A stretch of 56,716 bases of DNA from Acinetobacter sp. ANC 4173 (GCF_004331255.1 NZ_SJOF01000018.1:1-56716), one strand, 5' to 3'; positions 26,052 to 35,470 are shown, counted from the stretch's first letter. Numbers and translations are program-made. Notes: generated by a model not told the origin, from the sequence alone.

Positions 26052-28040
26052 TTAAGCTGTCAATTCTTGTACTGCATTTACAACTGCTTCCGTTGTAATA
26101 CCAAAGAACTGGAACAAGTCTTTCGCAGGTGCAGATTCACCGTAAGTGGTCATACCGATCACTTTACCGTCTAGACCTACAAACTTCCACCAGTAATCAA
26201 CATGAGCAGCTTCAACTGCAACACGTGCACGGATGTGAGCTGGTAATACAGCTTCACGGTAAGCAGCATCTTGCTTCACAAATTCTTCTGCACATGGCAT
26301 AGAAACCACACGCACACCTTCTAATTGTGCATAAGCTTCCATCGCTAGAGAAACTTCTGAACCCGTCGCAATAATAATTGCTTTTAATTCACCTTTTTCT
26401 TCAGCAAGCACATAACCGCCTTTCGCTACGTTTTCAATTTGTGCTTGAGTACGTGTTTGGAATGGTAAGTTTTGACGAGAGAAAATTAACGCAGAAGGAC
26501 CGTCTTTACGTGACAATGCAGACTTCCAAGAAACCGCAGTTTCTACAGTATCTGCTGGACGCCATGTATTTAGGTTTGGTGTACCACGTAAAGATGCAAT
26601 TTGTTCAACTGGTTGGTGTGTAGGACCATCTTCACCTAAACCAATAGAGTCATGTGTATAAACATGAATGACACGTTGTTTCATCAATGCAGACATACGG
26701 ACTGCATTACGTGCATATTCCATAAACATAAGGAATGTTGCAACGTAAGGAATAAAACCACCGTGCAATGCAACGCCATTTGCCATTGCAGTCATACCAA
26801 ACTCACGTACGCCATAGTGTACGTAGTTACCAGCAGGATTATCTTGAACGCCTTGGCAACCTTTCCAAAGTGTTAAGTTAGAACCCGCCAAGTCCGCAGA
26901 ACCGCCTAATAATTCAGGCAATAATGGACCAAATGCTTGTAATGTATTTTGACTTGCTTTACGCGTCGCAATGGTTTCTGCTTTAGCGTTAGTTTCTGCA
27001 ATAAATGCATCCGCTTGAGCAATAAATTCAGCAGGTAAATTACCTTCGATACGGCGTAATAATTCAGCCGCTTCAGTAGGATATTTTGCTTGATACTGAG
27101 CAAATACCGCATTCCAAGCTGCTTCAGACTCAGCACCTTTCGCTTTTGCATCCCATGCAGCATAAACATCAGCAGGAATTTCAAATGGACCTTCAGTCCA
27201 ACCTAAAGCTTCACGTGTTAATGCAATTTCATCATTACCTAAAGGTGCACCGTGACAATCTTCTTTACCTTGTTTGTTTGGAGAACCTAAACCAATAATC
27301 GTTTTACAGATAATAATCGTTGGTTTTTGTGTTTCAGCTTTTGCTTCCAAAGTTGCAGCACGTAATGCATCTGTATCGTGACCATCTACACGAAGTACCT
27401 GCCAGCCGTAAGATTTGAAACGCTGCTCTGTATCGTCAGAGAACCAACCTTCTACTTCACCATCAATTGAAATACCATTGTCGTCATAGTAAGCAATTAA
27501 CTTACCTAGACCCAAAGTGCCTGCAAGTGAACACACTTCGTGCGAAACACCTTCCATTAAGCAGCCATCACCCAAGAAACAGTAAGTGAAGTGGTCAACA
27601 ACCGTCAGGTCTTCTTTGTTAAATTGAGCTGCCAAAGTTTTTTCAGCAAGCGCAAAGCCTACAGCATTGGCAATACCCTGACCCAATGGACCAGTTGTAG
27701 TTTCAATACCAGGTGCATAACCTAATTCTGGGTGACCCGGTGTTTTAGAGTGTAGTTGACGAAATGCTTTTAAATCTTCAATTGAAAGCTCATAACCCGT
27801 TAAATGTAACAATGCATACTGAAGCATTGAACCATGACCATTTGACAATACGAAACGGTCGCGGTTCGCCCATTGTGGGTTAGTCGGATTGTGATTTAAA
27901 AATTCACGCCAAACGACATCTGCAATATCTGCCATCCCCATTGGTGCACCTGGATGTCCTGAGTTGGCTTTTTGCACAGCATCCATAGCCAATACACGAA
28001 TTGCATTTGCAATACGACGTTCGTTCAAAGGGGTTGTCAT
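26052..28040 (-). CDS. tktA: Transketolase
   Basis: A 662-residue thiamine diphosphate enzyme that moves two-carbon units in the non-oxidative pentose phosphate pathway. It has [12 protein letters not shown] near residue 27, the TPP motif [12 protein letters not shown] (from residue 157) ending at YYDDN (184-188), and the pyrimidine-domain segments [19 protein letters not shown] and [19 protein letters not shown]. Length and motifs are those of E. coli TktA. It is a one-gene unit with its own terminator; a 1.5-kb gene-poor interval precedes it. Confidence 0.97.
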   Translation of the reverse strand: MTTPLNERRIANAIRVLAMDAVQKANSGHPGAPMGMADIADVVWREFLNHNPTNPQWANRDRFVLSNGHGSMLQYALLHLTGYELSIEDLKAFRQLHSKTPGHPELGYAPGIETTTGPLGQGIANAVGFALAEKTLAAQFNKEDLTVVDHFTYCFLGDGCLMEGVSHEVCSLAGTLGLGKLIAYYDDNGISIDGEVEGWFSDDTEQRFKSYGWQVLRVDGHDTDALRAATLEAKAETQKPTIIICKTIIGLGSPNKQGKEDCHGAPLGNDEIALTREALGWTEGPFEIPADVYAAWDAKAKGAESEAAWNAVFAQYQAKYPTEAAELLRRIEGNLPAEFIAQADAFIAETNAKAETIATRKASQNTLQAFGPLLPELLGGSADLAGSNLTLWKGCQGVQDNPAGNYVHYGVREFGMTAMANGVALHGGFIPYVATFLMFMEYARNAVRMSALMKQRVIHVYTHDSIGLGEDGPTHQPVEQIASLRGTPNLNTWRPADTVETAVSWKSALSRKDGPSALIFSRQNLPFQTRTQAQIENVAKGGYVLAEEKGELKAIIIATGSEVSLAMEAYAQLEGVRVVSMPCAEEFVKQDAAYREAVLPAHIRARVAVEAAHVDYWWKFVGLDGKVIGMTTYGESAPAKDLFQFFGITTEAVVNAVQELTA

Positions 28041-28627
28041 AGATCAGAGTCCAATTAAAACAATTTAAGAAGATGAATATCACATTCAATAGTGCGCCTA
28101 TTGTCTTAAAAAAAGTGGGATGGGTAAAGCCTTATACACAATTTTTCCCTATTAATTGCTACTTATGTGGACTTGAATGAATAGAAATTTTAGGATTTTA
28201 ATTTAAGCGACCAAGCAATCTTTATTTTTTATTATTGATATCAATCGCTACACGCTGCAATGTATTTCAAATTATCGCCATCCCTGTAAAAACTCAGCTT
28301 GAAATTTAAAGATGCAATCAATATCAACTCTAACTTCACATCACACATGGAACCCATTTCATCTCAGATATCTGAAAATGAATAATAAATTTAAGCTCGT
28401 ACTGGCAATCCTCTCATACCAATAAAAGCATCAAGGACGTTGCACTAAAGAGCGTTATAGATCTTGTCATAATCATTTTTATAAAATTGAATTTCGAGCA
28501 ATGAAACCTGTATTACATTCACCCACATCAACATTCTGTAGTCTATTTTCTTTAAATATAAATACCCCTTCTCATCCTGCATGAGAATACATAACAAGCC
28601 CCAGAACAATATAATACAAAGGTTCTT
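28041..28627. other. Gene-poor interval upstream of transketolase
   Basis: Nearly 590 bp with stop codons in all frames. It must contain the transketolase promoter near 28041-28150. A TATAAT at 28610-28615 and AAGG at 28619-28622 precede the decayed gene that starts at 28628. I see no intact gene, tRNA or strong hairpin. Confidence 0.6.
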
Positions 28628-29087
28628 ATGAGATTAATTCCACTTTATGCCATAGCGTTGTTGATGTTCACAGGCCATGTCATGACCTAAGACGAAGAAC
28701 AAACAACCGTAAATAACAATGTCAATAAATTAGCGATGATCCAACCAAAGTCACCACCAAGTTAAGCGTGTCTTATACCAATAATTTTGATTTTAACGAT
28801 GATAATGATTCCTTGTCTGGCTCATATGCTTTAGGTCAGGCACGCAAACTCAATGCACGGATAAACAGTGATGCGAGTGAATGGCGAATTAGTGGTTCAT
28901 GGTTCTGAAAACGGTGCAGGCGAAAACGACAAAGGCTACTTTGCTGGCTTGTGCCTTGGTTATTTAGTACAAAAGCGTCATTCCATCTAATGCGATGGCT
29001 TTTATGATGGATAACAACTCTTATTTAGACAATACAGATGAACGCCTCATACTCTCCTACATGTATCAATTTAATGAATGCAAATGA
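28628..29087 (+). pseudogene. Decayed gene for an exported protein
   Basis: The ATG at 28628 follows AAAGG and opens a signal-peptide-like MRLIPLYAIALLMFTGHVMT, then a stop codon. The same frame continues DEEQTTVNNNVNKLAMIQPK. Another frame then gives LSVSYTNNFDFNDDNDSLSG and YALGQARKLNARINSDASEW, ending after a SGSWF stop. A third piece reads GSENGAGENDKGYFAGL, and a last piece AMAFMMDNNSYLDNTDERLI then LSYMYQFNE before the stop at 29085-29087. The pieces form one protein-like series broken by at least one nonsense codon and several frameshifts. The original was probably a periplasmic or outer-membrane protein; the family is not recognised. Confidence 0.65.
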
Positions 29088-29340
29088 TCTTCCAAAATCA
29101 CACTCACACAAAATATCACTAGGATGCCCCCTCCACACCTTAGTCCTATCACAGATGATTTGCCTACTCGTGAATTCTTTTAAACCGTCGTTATTGTTAT
29201 CTTACTGTACTTAGTTCGCTTTTATTTTTTCATCATCACTTTTTAAGTATGCACACGGTTAACCAATAGCCAGAAAAATGCTTTCCCTCCCCCTCAAATT
29301 TCATCAATTTTTCTCTATTTAAGTATAACTTTGTATTAAA

Positions 29341-29369
29341 TTGTCTAATTTATATACGCCGCATATTTA
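29341..29369 (+). promoter_or_regulatory. Promoter candidate for metK
   Basis: TTGTCT (29341-29346) and TATTTA (29364-29369) are separated by 17 bp. They lie about 165 bp upstream of the metK ATG, which would give a long leader. Other AT-rich candidates exist closer to the gene, so the choice is tentative. Confidence 0.35.
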
Positions 29370-29474
29370 AAACCAAAACAATTAATTGCTGCTTTATCAG
29401 TTTTATAGATGCTTATATCAAATAAAAAGTCATTGAATTGAAATAAATTCATCCTTTTTTATACAAGTTGAGCT

Positions 29475-29534
29475 AGTCCTAAAGTCTAACTCGATGTAAC
29501 ATATTGCGTCTTTAAAATTAACTGTGATAGGACT
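29475..29534 (+). promoter_or_regulatory. Leader inverted repeat over the metK ribosome binding site
   Basis: AGTCCTA (29475-29481) is complementary to TAGGACT (29528-29534), which contains the AGG of the metK Shine-Dalgarno region just before the ATG at 29536. The 46-nt loop makes the pairing uncertain. It does not resemble any known SAM riboswitch class. Confidence 0.3.
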
Positions 29535-29535
29535 T

Positions 29536-30702
29536 ATGCGCGAGTACGCTGTATTTACTTCGGAATCTGTAAGCGAAGGCCATCCAGATAAAATGGCTGA
29601 TCAAATCAGTGATGCTATCTTGGATGCAATCTTAAAAGAAGACCCATATGCGCGGGTTGCTTGTGAAACGCTTGTAAAAACGGGTGCTGTCGTACTTGCT
29701 GGCGAAATCACAACAACTGCAAACATTGATGTCGAAGCAATTGTCCGCCAAACTGTAAACGGTATTGGCTACCACCATTCAGACTTAGGTTTTGATGGTT
29801 CAACTTGTGCCGTCATTAATATGATTGGTAAACAGTCTCCTGAAATTGCTCAGGGTGTTGACCGTCAAAAGCCTGAAGATCAAGGTGCAGGTGACCAAGG
29901 TTTAATGTTTGGTTATGCAAGCCGTGAGACAGATGTGCTTATGCCTGCTCCAATTTCATACGCTCATCGCCTAATGGAAAAGCAAGCTGAGTTACGTCGT
30001 AATGGCTCACTTCCATGGTTACGTCCAGATGCCAAAAGCCAAGTGACTTTTGCTTATGAAAATGGCAAGCCTGTACGTTTAGATGCGGTTGTACTGTCTA
30101 CACAACACGATCCTGAAATTTCACAAGCCAACTTAAAAGAAGCTGTGATTGAAGAAATCGTGAAAAAAATTATTCCTGCTGAAATGTTCCATGCAGGTAC
30201 CAAATTCCACATCAACCCAACAGGGATGTTTGTCATTGGTGGTCCAGTAGGTGACTGTGGTTTAACAGGTCGTAAAATCATTGTAGATACTTACGGTGGT
30301 ATGGCGCGTCACGGTGGTGGTGCTTTCTCTGGTAAAGACCCATCTAAAGTTGACCGTTCTGCTGCATATGCTGGTCGTTATGTTGCCAAAAATATTGTGG
30401 CTGCTGGCTTAGCAGATAAATGTGAAATTCAAGTGTCTTACGCAATCGGTGTTGCTGAACCTACTTCGATTTCAATCAATACATTTAACACAGGCAAAGT
30501 GCCTGATGAACTGATTATTCAATTGGTTCGTGAACACTTCGACCTACGCCCATACGGCATTACCCGTATGCTTGACCTGATTCAACCCATGTACAAGCAA
30601 ACTGCTGCATATGGTCACTTCGGTCGCCAAGGTTCTGATACCGCATTTACTTGGGAAAAAACAGACAAAGTTGAAGCACTTAAGTCTTCTGCTGGTCTCT
30701 AA
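29536..30702 (+). CDS. metK: S-adenosylmethionine synthetase
   Basis: MetK makes S-adenosylmethionine from methionine and ATP. The 388-residue protein begins [20 protein letters not shown], continues with the metal and ATP loop [14 protein letters not shown], and contains the [12 protein letters not shown] motif and the P-loop-like [20 protein letters not shown] segment. The ATG at 29536 follows ATAGGACTT. Its product is linked metabolically to MetR at 7.1-8.1 kb. A strong terminator follows. Confidence 0.97.
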   Translation: MREYAVFTSESVSEGHPDKMADQISDAILDAILKEDPYARVACETLVKTGAVVLAGEITTTANIDVEAIVRQTVNGIGYHHSDLGFDGSTCAVINMIGKQSPEIAQGVDRQKPEDQGAGDQGLMFGYASRETDVLMPAPISYAHRLMEKQAELRRNGSLPWLRPDAKSQVTFAYENGKPVRLDAVVLSTQHDPEISQANLKEAVIEEIVKKIIPAEMFHAGTKFHINPTGMFVIGGPVGDCGLTGRKIIVDTYGGMARHGGGAFSGKDPSKVDRSAAYAGRYVAKNIVAAGLADKCEIQVSYAIGVAEPTSISINTFNTGKVPDELIIQLVREHFDLRPYGITRMLDLIQPMYKQTAAYGHFGRQGSDTAFTWEKTDKVEALKSSAGL

Positions 30703-30718
30703 TATTTTTCCATTCTGT

Positions 30719-30746
30719 AAAAAAGCTCACTTCGGTGAGCTTTTTT
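30719..30746 (+). terminator. Terminator of metK
   Basis: Arms AAAAAAGCTCAC (30719-30730) and GTGAGCTTTTTT (30735-30746) with a TTCG tetraloop, 16 bp after the metK stop. A classical intrinsic terminator. Confidence 0.93.
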
Positions 30747-31054
30747 ATGACTATTCCAAAATAATTTCTCATAACAAAATATTTCAAACATATTTTCTGC
30801 TTGATGTTTAATGGCAAACAATCACTCATATTCAACATAGAATAATATGTTATTAATCTTATACTTAATCTAAAAACAACGAGTAATCGCCACTTTAATT
30901 CAAACATTACCCTTGTATTAAACCCGCCAAAGTAATTACACATCAGCATAGAAATTAGGCAAAAAAGAGCATATAAATAAAAAAATAGGTTTTTGCCCTT
31001 TAAAAAATTTTGCCTATCCCTATTAAATATTTATATGTTTACAGGAGTTGTCTC

Positions 31055-31258
31055 GTGAAAAAGGTTGTGAAAGCAAAAAATTTAATCGCATTTCGTATTT
31101 GGTTAGAAAAATTAGGTTATTCAGTAAAAAGCCTTGCCGATGACCGTGGTTTTACTTTTAGTTTTAAAAAAGAATATGGCTTAGTCACTTGTGATTTGGC
31201 TGGAAATTCATTAGCCATGCAATTAGGCGAAGAGTTTGAAGATCATTTAAAAGCATAA
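31055..31258 (+). CDS. Small conserved-looking protein of unknown function
   Basis: A 67-residue protein starting at a GTG codon at 31055, with AGGAG 7 bp upstream (31043-31047). The sequence MKKVVKAKNLIAFRIWLEKL, then GYSVKSLADDRGFTFSFKKE, and LAGNSLAMQLGEEFEDHLKA is compact and charged, with an alpha-beta look. I recognise no family. An ORF opening upstream at 31010 has no ribosome binding site. It stands alone and ends before a strong terminator, so it is probably expressed as its own unit. Confidence 0.7.
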   Translation: MKKVVKAKNLIAFRIWLEKLGYSVKSLADDRGFTFSFKKEYGLVTCDLAGNSLAMQLGEEFEDHLKA

Positions 31259-31326
31259 AAAAATAAGAAAACCTGTAAGTCGTACACGATATTCACCGTT
31301 GATCGAGTTGCTCTTTCTATGTATTT

Positions 31327-31349
31327 AAGCCCTACGGGGCTTTTTTTAT
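31327..31349 (+). terminator. Terminator of the small gene
   Basis: Arms AAGCCC (31327-31332) and GGGCTT (31337-31342) with a TACG loop, followed by a T-run to 31347. A classical intrinsic terminator about 70 bp downstream of the small gene. Confidence 0.88.
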
Positions 31350-31390
31350 TCGCTGCTTTAAACCCATGCTCAAACAGTCATCTTCGCAAA

Positions 31391-31455
31391 CTAAGCCGCA
31401 ACAGATGCAATCTCCTCTACACCCAGCGCCTTCATGCTCGGAAAATCTAAATTTA
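31391..31455 (-). pseudogene. Possible 3' remnant of a gene
   Basis: On the minus strand a short open stretch reads LNLDFPSMKALGVEEIASVA before a TAG at 31391-31393. The composition is protein-like, but only about 21 codons remain, with a stop immediately upstream. It lies between a terminator and the tRNA operon terminator. It may be the leftover C-terminus of a lost gene near the tRNA locus; chance is not excluded. Confidence 0.2.
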
Positions 31456-31504
31456 ATTACCTAAATTGCTTAGCTAGTTTTAAACATCAAGTTTTCTACA
31501 GACG

Positions 31505-31532
31505 AAAAAAAAACAAGGCTTTAACCTTGTTT
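31505..31532 (-). terminator. Terminator of the tRNA operon
   Basis: Arms AAACAAGG (31511-31518) and CCTTGTTT (31525-31532) with a 6-nt loop lie about 22 bp past the last tRNA-Leu on the minus strand. The minus strand then continues with a run of T over 31505-31512. A good intrinsic terminator. Confidence 0.9.
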
Positions 31533-31553
31533 AATTCTTCCCAGTTCACTAAG

Positions 31554-31638
31554 TGGTGGGGGCGAAGAGACTCGAACTCTTACACCTTGCGGCGCTGGAA
31601 CCTAAATCCAGTGCGTCTACCAATTTCGCCACGCCCCC
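31554..31638 (-). tRNA. tRNA-Leu (anticodon TAG), second copy in the operon
   Basis: An 85-nt tRNA including encoded CCA. The acceptor stem GGGGGCG pairs with CGCCCCC, the anticodon arm is CTGGA-TTTAGGT-TCCAG giving anticodon TAG, and there is a long class II variable arm. It is identical to the copy at 31774-31858. Last gene of the three-gene operon. Confidence 0.96.
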
Positions 31639-31668
31639 ATACTGGGTTTCACCTAAAGTGAATAAATT

Positions 31669-31742
31669 TGGCAGAGGATCAAGGACTCGAACCTTGACGA
31701 ACGGTTTTGGAGACCGTCATGCTACCATTACACCAATCCTCT
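31669..31742 (-). tRNA. tRNA-Trp (anticodon CCA), atypical body
   Basis: A 74-nt tRNA with encoded CCA. Acceptor AGAGGAT pairs with ATCCTCT, discriminator G, anticodon arm ACGGT-CTCCAAA-ACCGT gives anticodon CCA, and the T-arm is CAAGG-TTCGAGT-CCTTG. The variable loop is only 4 nt, and the D-stem GTGT/GCAT has two G-U pairs. G73 and CCA fit tryptophan identity, but the body differs from the usual gammaproteobacterial tRNA-Trp (AGGGGCGTAGTTC start), which normally sits beside secE-nusG. Confidence 0.85.
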
Positions 31743-31773
31743 GTTACCTAAACATCATCAACTGATGATTAAG

Positions 31774-31858
31774 TGGTGGGGGCGAAGAGACTCGAACTCT
31801 TACACCTTGCGGCGCTGGAACCTAAATCCAGTGCGTCTACCAATTTCGCCACGCCCCC
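31774..31858 (-). tRNA. tRNA-Leu (anticodon TAG), first copy in the operon
   Basis: An 85-nt tRNA identical to the one at 31554-31638, with encoded CCA and anticodon TAG. It is the first gene after the promoter at 31872-31898. The two identical copies flank the CCA-anticodon tRNA with a 220-bp repeat distance. Confidence 0.96.
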
Positions 31859-31871
31859 GATGGCTGTGTAT

Positions 31872-31898
31872 ATTATAGAGATCACCCTACTCTGGCAA
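31872..31898 (-). promoter_or_regulatory. Promoter of the tRNA operon
   Basis: On the minus strand TTGCCA (31893-31898) and TATAAT (31872-31877) are separated by 15 bp; a TAATAT in the overlapping register gives 17 bp. The -10 lies 13 bp before the first tRNA-Leu, suitable for a very short 5' leader. Confidence 0.7.
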
Positions 31899-31965
31899 GC
31901 CCTTTTTATAAAAAAACCTCTTGTTTGATTAAATATAAAACAAAAACCACTTTTATGTACTTTTC

Positions 31966-32802
31966 TTAAGCAATTTCAGATACTAAGGCCTGTTTTATTG
32001 CATAAATATTGTCAAATCTAGCTTCTTTATGCTTTGCCAACATCTTCAAAAGAAGTGATTGAAAACCTAAAAATTTCTCTGGTAGCTCAATCTGCAACCG
32101 CTGACAATGTAAATATGCCCAATCTGTATAATTTTTCGCACTTAATCTCTGCCCAGACAGCCATTCATAAAAAATAATGCCTAAAGCATAAATATCGGTT
32201 TGTATTGTTTTCACTTCACCATGAAATAATTCTGGCGCCATATAACGTGGCGTTGCGTTCATTTCAGTTTTCACTTGTTGGGTCATGGATTGCACCTGCT
32301 CAAAGTCAATCAGTTTGACTTGCCCCTGATATTCTACAAAATGCTCTGGTTTTAAATCAGCATGTATCCATCCAGTTTCATGTAATCCCTGTATGACATC
32401 CAAGGCACGTAATAGATAATCCTGAATACTTGCAATCGGCAATGTCCGAGCACTAACTGTAAAGTATGGCACTGCATGAGGCAGGATAAGCATCTGCGCT
32501 AAGGATTGCTCGATTTCAATATCTACCGCCCTAGATGCGATAAATGCTTTAGACACGATTTCACAAGGCAATATGATGCTAGATAATGATGTAGAGTTCA
32601 GACTCTCTTGATAAAAAGCCAATTCATGCTGAAATCCTTGTTGGTAGATATGATGCCCTTGTTTCATTTGCATCTTTAACCAATAAAGCTGTTCTTGATA
32701 CTGAAAATAATAAAGCCTGCGTCCAAATCGCAGGCTAATAGGCTTGGTTTTTAATTCCAAACAATCTATATGATTAAAATCAGGCAGTATGAACTTGGAC
32801 AT
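31966..32802 (-). CDS. Atypical protein kinase-fold protein
   Basis: A 278-residue Ser/Thr kinase-like protein. A candidate ATP lysine is in YWLKMQ (K43). The catalytic loop reads HADLKPEHF (147-155): the Asp is present, but the usual Asn four residues after Lys is His. The metal motif is DFE (166-168) rather than DFG. YMAPE and TDIYALGIIFYEW of subdomains VIII-IX are normal. It therefore looks like a kinase, but it may be weakly active or a pseudokinase. Its start overlaps the end of the patatin gene by 23 bp, so the two are co-translated. Confidence 0.78.
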   Translation of the reverse strand: MSKFILPDFNHIDCLELKTKPISLRFGRRLYYFQYQEQLYWLKMQMKQGHHIYQQGFQHELAFYQESLNSTSLSSIILPCEIVSKAFIASRAVDIEIEQSLAQMLILPHAVPYFTVSARTLPIASIQDYLLRALDVIQGLHETGWIHADLKPEHFVEYQGQVKLIDFEQVQSMTQQVKTEMNATPRYMAPELFHGEVKTIQTDIYALGIIFYEWLSGQRLSAKNYTDWAYLHCQRLQIELPEKFLGFQSLLLKMLAKHKEARFDNIYAIKQALVSEIA

Positions 32803-34396
32803 GTGTTTCTTGTCGGTGTAATTGCTGATAATTCAAAAGCTCTAAAGCATGTTGGATGGTCTTCCCAATTCGAGCATGAGTTTCAATGCTCGATATTTTT
32901 GGCCATGTCGCACGCTCTCCTTCGCGTTGTAACAACTTAAATAAGTGCGGACGAGGGTTTTGTAGCATATAGGTATAATGACGCAGGCTATAATCGCCAA
33001 TAATATTGACATCACCATAATAGCGCTGATCCACCATACCATAACCATGATCAAGTAAGCGGCGTATAGAAGGCACTTTCCCTACCCGTTCACGGGTAAA
33101 GTCCATTACCCCCTTAGCAATAACTTTGCCTTGACGACGAATAATACGCTCAGGCCAACTCAACATATCACGTCTGAACCGAGAAACATCATCCTGCATA
33201 AATGGCACAATATGTGGGTTAACCTGACTTGCGATACTGTAATTCAAATTATAAAGGCGTGCCATTTTCTGTTGCGGGAAATCACTCCGTACACTGCCAT
33301 CTACCCAACGTGTCGTTGCCATGTATGGCGTAAGTTCGCCATCATAGCGTTTACTGGTGAGCTTGACAGGCGGAAATAAAATAGGAACCGCACAGGAAGC
33401 CAATACTGCACTCCACACCAGTAAATCAGGTGAAGTATAGGTATTCATAATACGCGCTTCCTGTGATGCATCATAAGGTGCTACCGCAACATTGATATAT
33501 AACCCAGACTGTTTAAACGCCTCGTCAAAAGTGACATTGCCTAAATTTTCAACCAGGAACTTTTTCAAATACTTCACATCGGCAACACCACCATTGCCTT
33601 TTAATAAATCACCCAATTTCCGGAAATGGAAAGCTTCACTAAAAAAGTTCTCACCATTTAATATTTTCGAAATATTTTCAGGGTTTGAGACACCAAGCAT
33701 AGCGGTCATAATTGCACCCGCGCTTGAACCTGAAAGCACTTTAGGCATTAAATCCTGCTCAAGTAGGGCTTTACAAACCCCAGTATGAAACAGACCTAAA
33801 GTTGCACCGCCAGAGAACATTAACGCTGGCTGTCCATAGGCTTTTTCACAATGTTTAAAGAAATCCATTTTCTCTTGATAAGAAAGACACTCGCAGGCGT
33901 CTGAGGCAATAAACGCTAAGCTCGCGCTTACTTCTTCAATATAGTCCTCAATAATGGTTTTCGTACCTACATACGTCGCCGCAAAAAGCATTGGATGTGC
34001 GATATTGGCGATGTCATAGGTCAGCCCCTCGCGCAATAAATACATTAAGTCACGCGTTCGGTGCTGGTAGCGATAGCGTTTTAATAATTTCAAACGATAC
34101 GAAATCATTTCCGCATCAAAATAAGGTGAGCAGTTATCATACTTCCACTCTTGCGCCCCTGACTCTTGGTCAATTTTAAGCGCGATACTTTTCCACTCCG
34201 AGTAGCTTTCCGCATGCTCCAATTGGCGTTTTAACTTTTTTATACGATAGGCTTGGTGTGGATTCATGTCCTGTATGAATTCTTGAAATAACATAGCTTC
34301 CCTCAAAACACCTGCGCTTAAATATACTGACTTAAAATCTTTATCATTCAATCTTAAAATTTGGCGAAATCGAAGCATGATTCGATTAGCATTCAT
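32780..34396 (-). CDS. DUF3336/patatin-like phospholipase
   Basis: A 538-residue patatin lipase. Residues 1-160 match the DUF3336 helical region seen in patatin triacylglycerol lipases (RIKKLKRQLEHAESYSEWK). The catalytic core follows: oxyanion GGATLG (196-201), nucleophile GSSAG (223-227), and the Asp of the dyad in WVDGSVRSDFP (about 359). No signal peptide is visible, so it acts in the cytoplasm or at the inner membrane. The kinase-like gene overlaps its 3' end. The expected activity is release of fatty acid from acylglycerol or phospholipid. Confidence 0.9.
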   Translation of the reverse strand: MNANRIMLRFRQILRLNDKDFKSVYLSAGVLREAMLFQEFIQDMNPHQAYRIKKLKRQLEHAESYSEWKSIALKIDQESGAQEWKYDNCSPYFDAEMISYRLKLLKRYRYQHRTRDLMYLLREGLTYDIANIAHPMLFAATYVGTKTIIEDYIEEVSASLAFIASDACECLSYQEKMDFFKHCEKAYGQPALMFSGGATLGLFHTGVCKALLEQDLMPKVLSGSSAGAIMTAMLGVSNPENISKILNGENFFSEAFHFRKLGDLLKGNGGVADVKYLKKFLVENLGNVTFDEAFKQSGLYINVAVAPYDASQEARIMNTYTSPDLLVWSAVLASCAVPILFPPVKLTSKRYDGELTPYMATTRWVDGSVRSDFPQQKMARLYNLNYSIASQVNPHIVPFMQDDVSRFRRDMLSWPERIIRRQGKVIAKGVMDFTRERVGKVPSIRRLLDHGYGMVDQRYYGDVNIIGDYSLRHYTYMLQNPRPHLFKLLQREGERATWPKISSIETHARIGKTIQHALELLNYQQLHRQETHVQVHTA

Positions 34397-34471
34397 TCAT
34401 ATTATACTATACAGTCTAAAACCAAGGCCGAGGTTGGTCTTATTTGCTACTTTATCGTATTTATCAGCTGA

Positions 34472-35350
34472 ATGACTATGGCAACTATTGAATTACCTGA
34501 CACGATTTTACAATCCCTATCACAAGTTCTTGCTCAATTACATCAAACGCTTCCCTCATTGAAACAAGAACCTGACTTTTCTGCTCCAGCATTTAAATGG
34601 CAAAACCAACAACTGATTCCCATTTTCCATCCCAAAAAAATTGATTTAGACGACCTAAAAGGGATTGAGCGTCAAAAAGCTAAAGTCATTCAAAATACGC
34701 TACAATTTTTAAATGGATTACCTGCAAACGATGTATTACTGACAGGCTCGCGTGGTACGGGTAAGTCATCTATTGTTCGTGCTTTATTGAGCCAATATCA
34801 AGATCAAGGCTTACGTTTAATTGAAATTGAACGTGATGATTTGTCAGAGTTACCCGAAATTCAAAAAATTATTCAAAACCGACCTGAAAAGTTCATCGTC
34901 TATTGTGACGATTTGGCATTTAATGCTGAAGATGAAAACTATCGCAGTTTAAAAAGTGTATTAGATGGTTCGTTACAATCTGGTGCAAGTAATTTTATTA
35001 TTTATGCAACCAGTAACCGTCGTCATTTACTGCCTGAGTTTATGCATGAAAATACACCAGCCACGCGTGTTGATGTCCCTCAATATACAGAACTGCATCC
35101 TCAAGAAGCGATTGAAGAAAAGATTTCACTGTCTGATCGCTTTGGCTTATGGTTGTCGTTTTATCCTATGGATCAGACACTTTACTTAGAAATCGTTGAG
35201 CACTATTTAGCAAAATCAAACATGCCAATGGCAGATGAAGTACGCGCAGAAGCACTGAGATGGTGTCAGGCACGTGGACAACGTTCTGGGCGTGCCGCTT
35301 ATCAATTCTCAAAACATTGGGTGGGTTCACAGCAGTTACAGCAGCTCTAA
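34472..35350 (+). CDS. DUF815 family AAA+ ATPase
   Basis: A 292-residue ATP-binding protein of the DUF815 family. Walker A is LLTGSRGTGKSSIVRALL and Walker B is KFIVYCDDLAF, with the sensor-like segment NFIIYATSNRRHLLPEF. Function is unknown in the family; many members stand alone as here. ATG 34472 and ATG 34478 are both possible starts and neither has a clear ribosome binding site. It is divergent from the patatin gene. Confidence 0.86.
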   Translation: MTMATIELPDTILQSLSQVLAQLHQTLPSLKQEPDFSAPAFKWQNQQLIPIFHPKKIDLDDLKGIERQKAKVIQNTLQFLNGLPANDVLLTGSRGTGKSSIVRALLSQYQDQGLRLIEIERDDLSELPEIQKIIQNRPEKFIVYCDDLAFNAEDENYRSLKSVLDGSLQSGASNFIIYATSNRRHLLPEFMHENTPATRVDVPQYTELHPQEAIEEKISLSDRFGLWLSFYPMDQTLYLEIVEHYLAKSNMPMADEVRAEALRWCQARGQRSGRAAYQFSKHWVGSQQLQQL

Positions 35351-35381
35351 TTTTTTATCGCTATATTAAATTTATGCAAAA

Positions 35382-35403
35382 GCTCAATCGTCTCAAATTG
35401 AGC
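35382..35403 (+). terminator. Terminator of the DUF815 gene
   Basis: Arms GCTCAAT (35382-35388) and ATTGAGC (35397-35403) with an 8-nt loop lie 31 bp after the DUF815 stop. The following T-run is short. It also faces the convergent Sel1 gene. Confidence 0.5.
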
Positions 35404-35470
35404 CTTTCCATTCGATTTAGTTTATTGTCTTATAAATGAAAAAACATTTGTGCATTAGCGAAATCTATAA

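Noticed and set aside
29370..29535. SAM riboswitch upstream of metK
   Set aside because: No SAM-I, SAM-II or SAM-III core motifs are recognisable; only a weak leader pairing is seen.
30680..30949. 89-residue minus-strand ORF after metK
   Set aside because: It runs through the metK terminator, is AT-rich, and has no ribosome binding site.
31259..31553. Integrated element at the tRNA-Leu genes
   Set aside because: No integrase, no attachment-site duplication beyond the intact identical tRNA genes, and only a short protein-like remnant.
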